Notes under the pieces: generated by a model | Databases searched by the model: none | What the model was told of the DNA's origin: nothing | Seen by the model: only the letters and a program-made list of their open reading frames with translations | Program-made: the position numbers and the translations under genes | Shown: positions 59,840 through 64,000 of the stretch, piece after piece | Layout of the letters: the number at the start of each line of letters is the position of its first letter | How positions within the stretch are numbered: position 1 is the first letter of the stretch | Origin: Chitinophagaceae bacterium | Lineage (GTDB): Bacteria; Bacteroidota; Bacteroidia; Chitinophagales; Chitinophagaceae | Reading direction: 5' to 3' | Assembly (NCBI GenBank): GCA_016721725.1 | Contig: JADKHN010000001.1 | Location: forward strand, 248,001 to 312,000 | Length of the DNA: 64,000 nt

Positions 59840-59875
59840 AAAATAATCCCTCTTCTCCAAAGGAAGAAGAGGGAT
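59840..59875 (-). terminator. Terminator between tail-collar gene 1 and the binding-protein gene
   Basis: ATCCCTCTTCT (59846-59856) pairs with AGAAGAGGGAT (59865-59875); read on the minus strand it runs into TATTTTTAC. It separates the tail-collar genes from the downstream pair. Confidence 0.7.
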
Positions 59876-59893
59876 GTTTCTATCTAAGGTCGT

Positions 59894-60439
59894 TTAGTTC
59901 CTGGAAGGGAATATCCCAAACTGGCAGATGATATAGTTCATCCCCAGGTAGGGCGGCATGATGCTGAAGGGCTGGCTTCCGCCATTAACGCCAACAGCCA
60001 AAGTTGAAACCATAGGGGCCATATTCACCAGGTCGGAGGTGGCGGCGGTAAACACATTGCCGATCGCTCCCAAACGCTTATTGGTGGCATCGTCGGTCAA
60101 ACCGGCGGTATCGTTGTTCACTTGCTGGGTAACCGCTCCGGTAAGCACGTGGTTATGTGCCGGCATATTGTTGGTGGTCAGGGTCACGGTTGGAGTACCG
60201 GCCAATTCACCCAATTGAACATTAGGCAAGCCCGGGCCTGCTCCTGTGCCAACCGGTACGCGTCCGCGAAGGTCGGGTACGCCAAAAGTGGTTTGACCAT
60301 TTCCTCCATACATGGTTCCTACCAGGGAGAAAAATGCGGTGTTCTGAGATATACTCATCGTTTGTCCGTTGCAAAATAACCAGTTCCTGGGAGCAAAGGT
60401 TCCCGCAAACATCCTGATTTCGGCAATTGTACCTTCCAT
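59894..60439 (-). CDS. Phage tail-collar-domain protein 1 (MdpB-like)
   Basis: A 181-residue protein whose first ~60 residues are a tail-collar domain (GTFAPRNWLFCNGQTMSIS, ALFSLVGTMYGGNGQTTFGVPDLRGRVPVG), as at phage tail-fibre bases and in bacterial 'microcystin-dependent' proteins. The C-terminal half carries ATSDLVNMAPMVSTLAVGV and ends GMNYIICQFGIFPSRN, probably a trimerisation/tip region. It has no signal peptide. No other phage structural gene is nearby. Its paralogue is next upstream in the same direction. Confidence 0.88.
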   Translation of the reverse strand: MEGTIAEIRMFAGTFAPRNWLFCNGQTMSISQNTAFFSLVGTMYGGNGQTTFGVPDLRGRVPVGTGAGPGLPNVQLGELAGTPTVTLTTNNMPAHNHVLTGAVTQQVNNDTAGLTDDATNKRLGAIGNVFTAATSDLVNMAPMVSTLAVGVNGGSQPFSIMPPYLGMNYIICQFGIFPSRN

Positions 60440-60484
60440 AGGTTCTAAAATTTAAACGTTAATTAAAAATGCATTAAAAATGTA

Positions 60485-61037
60485 TTAGTTTCTTGAAGGG
60501 AATATCCCCTCTACGCACATGATAAAATTCATCCCCAGGTAAGGAGAACGGCTATTAAAGGGCTGGTTATTTCCTGCAACACCCACTGCCAGGGTATTGA
60601 CTGCAGGCGCCATATTCACCAGGTCGGAAGTGGCGGCAGTGAAATTATTTCCTGTTGCCCCGAGGCGCTTATTGGTCGCATCGTCGGTCAACCCGGCGGT
60701 ATCATTGTTTACCTGCGGGATGACCGAACCGGTAATCGTATGATTGTGAAAAGGCAGGTTCGATAAAATTAATGTGGTTGTTGGAGTACCGGCCATCTCA
60801 CCCAGCTGATAAGCGGGCAAGCCGGGTCCCTGGCTGAATTGAGCACCTACGCCGATCCGGCCCCTGAAATCAGGAACACCAAAAGTAGTTTGACCATTGC
60901 CCCCATAAGTAGTGCCTACCAGGGCGAAAACAGCCGTCCACTGAGCGATGGGCAATAACTGGCCCTGGCAATAGAGGCCATCCCCTTGGGTTAAAATTAC
61001 CGGCAAACATCCTTATCTCGGCGAGTGTACCTTCCAT
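60485..61037 (-). CDS. Phage tail-collar-domain protein 2, one frameshift
   Basis: A close paralogue of the 59894-60439 gene, 183 residues after repair. ATG at 61035-61037 begins MEGTLAEIRMFAGNFNPRGW; the frame then needs one base removed near 60970-60985 to continue YCQGQLLPIAQW and GTTYGGNGQTTFGVPDFRGR to the end GIFPSRN. Shares QVNNDTAGLTDDATNKRLGA with its sister. It also begins and ends like gene 1, so both ends are preserved and the frameshift is either recent or a sequencing error. Confidence 0.78.
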
Positions 61038-61080
61038 AGAGCAAATTATTTAGATTAAACGGAATTAAGTGTTCAAGTTA

Positions 61081-61111
61081 TAAATATAGAAATTTTTATT
61101 TGCAAAGCAAA
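61081..61111 (-). promoter_or_regulatory. Promoter of tail-collar gene 2
   Basis: On the minus strand TTTG (61108-61111), 19 nt, TATATTTA (61081-61088; last base off consensus). A plausible start for the tail-collar pair; the 45-nt gap to gene 1 has no terminator, so both could be transcribed together. Confidence 0.4.
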
Positions 61112-61146
61112 TTTTTGCATTTTATTATTTTATTGTTCATCATTTC

Positions 61147-61677
61147 TTAATCCCGCAGCCACCTGATCATGGCCGGGTAGGGGTCTATGTTCATGATCCC
61201 GGCATTCTTTTCATCCGCCGCCATGCCGACCCATTGCAACATCGGTAAGCCGAAATAACGTTTTTCGCGGAAATTATCGGCAATATAGCTTCCTCCGCCC
61301 CGATAACCGTCGTCGTGGAATATGATATAGGGATCAAGATCAAGATGAACACAAGCCGCATACGACCAGGCGATGGCCATCATTTCCTCCGCTTCGCGTT
61401 GTTCACGGCAGGCAATAGACGCAGCGTCGAGCAGGGCCCGGTCGGCGGCAGGGACCACCGCGATATGCCCGGCCTCATGGAGGATATCACCCGGATAGGC
61501 CAGCGCTTCCCGGTCGATGATGATCCGGCCTTTTTCGATCGACAGCCCCGGCAGGAAACTGTCACCCGGCAAGGAGCTGAATTCGGTTTCAATGCCGATC
61601 TCATGTAAGAAAGCGACACATCGCTCCAGCAGATCATTTTTTTCCGTTATCGTTACCAGGGATGTATTCTCCAGCAT
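61147..61677 (-). CDS. Small HEAGH-motif protein (putative zinc metalloprotease-like)
   Basis: 176 residues, unknown family. The sequence ILHEAGHIAVV (His67-Glu68, His71) is a short HExxH zinc motif. The rest shows an N-terminal helix (EKNDLLERCVAFLHEIGIE), a small beta-rich part (SIEKGRIIIDREAL), and an acidic C-terminal stretch with EKRYFGLPMLQWVG. No signal peptide and no third zinc ligand can be assigned. It precedes the tail-collar genes and diverges from the PhyH gene, which suggests a linked role; catalysis is not established. Confidence 0.6.
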   Translation of the reverse strand: MLENTSLVTITEKNDLLERCVAFLHEIGIETEFSSLPGDSFLPGLSIEKGRIIIDREALAYPGDILHEAGHIAVVPAADRALLDAASIACREQREAEEMMAIAWSYAACVHLDLDPYIIFHDDGYRGGGSYIADNFREKRYFGLPMLQWVGMAADEKNAGIMNIDPYPAMIRWLRD

Positions 61678-61693
61678 TGATCGATGAATGTTT

Positions 61694-61708
61694 TATCTTG
61701 TGAAGATA
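61694..61708. promoter_or_regulatory. Operator-like palindrome between divergent genes
   Basis: TATCTT, GTG, AAGATA: 6-bp arms in the 75-bp space between the HEAGH and PhyH genes. It resembles a -7 element on both strands, so it could be a shared regulatory site. Confidence 0.35.
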
Positions 61709-61752
61709 GAATAACCACCTGAATTCCAAAACAACCTTCAGCCTGTTTCAAC

Positions 61753-62781
61753 ATGAACCCGGATCCATACCTGCTTCACGAGTCAACCGAACCAGGCCGC
61801 CTGGGCGTCCTGCACCTGAAACGTTATTGGGAAAAGATAAGACTGATCAGATCAGGAAAATTAGCTCCCGATGCCTACCAGGAAGAATGGAATATCGACA
61901 ACACGCTTTTATCGGTATTGGAACTCGGACTGGAACAGACCCTCAGATACCTGTATCAAAACGCTCCTGATTTCGGGAAATTCGAATCCTGGATCTTATC
62001 CATGAATAAGGGACAACTGCATGAAGAGATGATCCGGGAATTCAACGAGTATATCCTGCACCGGGGATCAGGCTATGTTCCGCTGGATGAAGACCATCGG
62101 ATGTTAAAGGATCGTGACCTCGAATTCTGGAAAGAGAACGGGTATATCATCATCCCCCGTGTAGTGGATCAACAGGACTGCGATGAGGCGATCGGCGTCA
62201 TCTGCAGTTTTCTTGGTATCGACCGTTACGATCCCGGAACCTGGTATGACCCTCACCCGGACAGGGAGGGGATCATGGTTCAGTTATTCCGGCATCCGGT
62301 ATTGGATGCGAACCGGAAGAACCCGGACATCCGCCAGGCTTTTGAAGAATTATGGGGACGTAAAGACCTTTGGCTGAATACCGACAAGGTGGGTTTCAAT
62401 CCGCCCGAAACCCCGGAATGGAAATATCCCGGGACTGGACTGCATTGGGATGTGAGCCTGGCTACTCCTATACCATTCGGATTGCAAGGGATCCTTTACC
62501 TTTCCGATACGCAGGAAAACCAGGGGGCATTCACCCTTATCCCCGGTTTCCATAACCGGATCGAACAGTGGTTGCAGGATCTGCCCCCGGGAACCGACCC
62601 GCGTAATGTTGACTTCCATGCCATGAATCCCAAACCCATTGCCGCTAATGCCGGAGACCTGATCATCTGGCACCATGCACTGCCTCACGGCAGTAGTCCA
62701 AATCATTCCACACTTCCGCGTTTTGTTCAATACATCAATTATATCCCCCCCGATGCCATCATCAATCAAGTTTGGATCTGA
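61753..62781 (+). CDS. Phytanoyl-CoA dioxygenase (PhyH)-family Fe(II)/2-oxoglutarate oxygenase
   Basis: 342 residues. The PhyH core begins near residue 115 (EFWKENGYIIIPRVVD). The iron site is His231-Trp-Asp233, with a distal His near 312 (PHGSSPN), and Arg323 for 2-oxoglutarate. Other features include WDVSLATPIPFGLQGILYL and GDLIIWHHALPHG. The first ~110 residues are a helical extension not seen in basic PhyH proteins. It hydroxylates an unknown substrate, either small molecule or protein. It faces away from the tail-collar cluster, and an aspartyl/asparaginyl hydroxylase-like gene lies 0.9 kb downstream. Confidence 0.85.
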   Translation: MNPDPYLLHESTEPGRLGVLHLKRYWEKIRLIRSGKLAPDAYQEEWNIDNTLLSVLELGLEQTLRYLYQNAPDFGKFESWILSMNKGQLHEEMIREFNEYILHRGSGYVPLDEDHRMLKDRDLEFWKENGYIIIPRVVDQQDCDEAIGVICSFLGIDRYDPGTWYDPHPDREGIMVQLFRHPVLDANRKNPDIRQAFEELWGRKDLWLNTDKVGFNPPETPEWKYPGTGLHWDVSLATPIPFGLQGILYLSDTQENQGAFTLIPGFHNRIEQWLQDLPPGTDPRNVDFHAMNPKPIAANAGDLIIWHHALPHGSSPNHSTLPRFVQYINYIPPDAIINQVWI

Positions 62782-62876
62782 AGGAAGTAGTTAGGATTGC
62801 TCATTTTATCATTGCTTTACAGGACAAAGTCATAAAATCATATAGATTAATTTTTAGTCATAAATCAATATATTTC

Positions 62877-62907
62877 TTGTATAATTAATCCTAATATTGT
62901 ATTTTGG
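62877..62907 (+). promoter_or_regulatory. Promoter of the metallophosphatase-like gene
   Basis: TTG (62877-62879), 20 nt, then TATTTTGG (62900-62907; one mismatch to TAnnTTTG), 35 nt before the ATG. Confidence 0.4.
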
Positions 62908-62941
62908 ACAAGTTTTCCAAAAAACCAAAACCACCACAAGT

Positions 62942-63682
62942 ATGAATTCTAGACGGAAATTCCTCATGAAGGGCAGTATGGCCACCACCGCTTTACTGAC
63001 TGCCAAACCCTTTACCAGTCTGGCTAATGCCCTGTCACCGGTCACCGGATTCACAGTAAACAACAATAAGGTGGTTTTACTGCATACCGGTAATTTCACC
63101 AGCAAAGACCCTTCCGCGACCATCAAGAAGATCGCGCAGATCAAATATGATACCGGCAATGTCCTTTTATTACATGCGGGACATACCGTGAACGACAAGG
63201 CTTCGCACTTAAAATACGATGCCTCGATGGACCCCGAAACCTGCGTCTCCCTTTCCGCGAGCCACTACCAGATCATCTATAAAGGCAATGTGAAGATCGG
63301 CCTGATCGAATTATCATCCGGCGACGACAATGCGATAGAACAAGTGAATACCGTCGCTTCTTACCTGAAGAAATCGAAGGATTGCGAGATCGTCGTTTGC
63401 CTGTCGCAACTGGGCTTCAAGAACAAAGGAAGGATGGACGACATCACGCTGGCTGAACAGTCTTCCAACCTCGATGTGATCATCGGAGGCCATGCCACTA
63501 ATTTTTCCAAAAGCCCGTACATCTCACTGAATAAACACAAGCAGGAGGTCATCATCAACCATCCGACCACTAATGATCTGGCCCTGGGCAAGATCGAGAT
63601 CGAATTCGATGACCTGGGCAAGAAGAAAAAGATCGGCTTCACCAATGCCGTTCCCCGGAAGATCACTGAAGCCAATAGCTGA
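62942..63682 (+). CDS. Metallophosphatase/5'-nucleotidase-like protein, degenerate metal site
   Basis: 246 residues starting MNSRRKFLMKGSMATTALL, a Tat-type signal (twin Arg at 4-5). The body follows the Bacteroidota metallophosphatase/5'-nucleotidase pattern (VVLLHTGNF, NVLLLHAGHTVND, ASHYQIIYKGNVKIGLIEL, VVCLSQLGFKNKGRMDD, DVIIGGHATNF). Expected ligands are changed: LHTNDxH to LHTGNF and DAGD to HAGH, so at most part of the two-metal site remains. It is therefore likely non-catalytic or altered. It is shorter than full nucleotidases because the C-terminal domain is a separate gene in many relatives and not seen here. The next gene starts 8 nt downstream, so they form an operon. The start at 62942 is chosen over an upstream frame inside the promoter. 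Confidence 0.78.
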   Translation: MNSRRKFLMKGSMATTALLTAKPFTSLANALSPVTGFTVNNNKVVLLHTGNFTSKDPSATIKKIAQIKYDTGNVLLLHAGHTVNDKASHLKYDASMDPETCVSLSASHYQIIYKGNVKIGLIELSSGDDNAIEQVNTVASYLKKSKDCEIVVCLSQLGFKNKGRMDDITLAEQSSNLDVIIGGHATNFSKSPYISLNKHKQEVIINHPTTNDLALGKIEIEFDDLGKKKKIGFTNAVPRKITEANS

Positions 63683-63690
63683 CCGCTTCC

Positions 63691-64000
63691 ATGTCCGTCA
63701 TCAAATACCTGCGATTACCTTTTCAATTTGACGCTTTAAAGCTTCAGGAAGAAGTGGAGCGCCTGAACAACGCCAACTGGTTGATGCATTACCAGACCCG
63801 GCACTATGAGGGCGAATGGAGCGCCATTCCTTTGCGCAGCACAGGAGGTAAAGCAGATAATGTGATCATCGCGCCGACCAATGACACCCCTTATCTCGAT
63901 ACCGTTTTCCTGGAAAACTCTCCTTATCTGAAAACGGTCCTGCAAACTTTTCAATGCCCCCTGCAGGCCGTGCGTTTACTGAAACTGAACGCCGGAGCGC
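63691..64000 (+). CDS. Aspartyl/asparaginyl beta-hydroxylase-like protein, N-terminal part (runs off the window)
   Basis: The first 103 residues of a protein starting MSVIKYLRLPFQFDALKLQE. The pattern WLMHYQTRHYEGEWSAIPLRSTGG with TPYLDTVFLENSPYLKTVL resembles aspartyl/asparaginyl hydroxylase (and L-proline hydroxylase) family members in Bacteroidota. The iron-binding His-x-Asp would lie beyond the window edge, so the catalytic class cannot be confirmed. It begins 8 nt after the metallophosphatase-like gene and is in the same operon. Truncated by the window, not broken. Confidence 0.7.
   Translation, partial: MSVIKYLRLPFQFDALKLQEEVERLNNANWLMHYQTRHYEGEWSAIPLRSTGGKADNVIIAPTNDTPYLDTVFLENSPYLKTVLQTFQCPLQAVRLLKLNAGA

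Noticed and set aside
59894..61037. Prophage remnant
   Set aside because: Only two small collar proteins are phage-like; no integrase, portal, terminase, tail tube or att sites seen within the window.

Overview
The window looks like a chromosomal segment of a Bacteroidota bacterium, most likely in or near the Chitinophagaceae. The evidence is several Bacteroidota-type promoters (TTTG / about 19-21 nt / TAnnTTTG), A-rich translation starts instead of Shine-Dalgarno sites, type IX secretion (T9SS) type A C-terminal sorting domains, a HmuY-type heme lipoprotein, a DUF3078 protein, and a DksA/TraR-like protein with degenerate zinc ligands. No rRNA, tRNA, CRISPR array, transposase or integrase was recognised.

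Layout. 1-26.4 kb is ordinary core genome. It holds the 5' part of gyrB; an AraC regulator followed by a TonB receptor/HmuY heme-uptake pair; ileS with a DksA-like gene; a VOC protein; exbD; an MsbA-type ABC exporter divergent from rbfA and a LolC/FtsX-type permease; a transketolase N-terminal subunit; a WecA/MraY-type sugar-phosphate transferase; frr; a trypsin-like protease; a DMT permease; mscL; a DUF3078 protein; scpA; a pirin; an L,D-transpeptidase; dxs; and an M23 peptidase. Many transcription units are single genes with their own hairpin terminators, and several intergenic gaps hold dispersed repeat families.

26.4-57.6 kb is a 31-kb block of three minus-strand genes for T9SS-exported surface proteins. 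Two are giant (about 4,840 and 4,940 residues once apparent single-base frameshifts are repaired). They are mosaics of about 100-residue PKD-like repeats, about 90-residue Ig-like repeats, a glycine-rich module resembling the ALK/LTK glycine-rich domain, beta-helix segments, and a recurring 'GDIAFTGY' module. Their last ~2.76 kb are nearly identical. The third gene is a 423-residue protein with a single GDIAFTGY module and its own sorting domain.

57.6-64 kb is an accessory cluster: a frameshifted formyltransferase, a periplasmic-binding-protein-fold protein without a signal peptide, two small phage tail-collar (MdpB-like) proteins, a HEAGH-motif protein, a PhyH-type Fe(II)/2-oxoglutarate oxygenase, a degenerate metallophosphatase, and the start of an aspartyl/asparaginyl hydroxylase-like gene. 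This is the best candidate here for an undescribed system.

Two points deserve attention first. One is a pair of mobile-looking palindromes that have become in-frame coding sequence inside ileS. The other is a concentration of single-base frameshifts between 28 and 61 kb, which must be separated from sequencing error before any of these genes is called a pseudogene.
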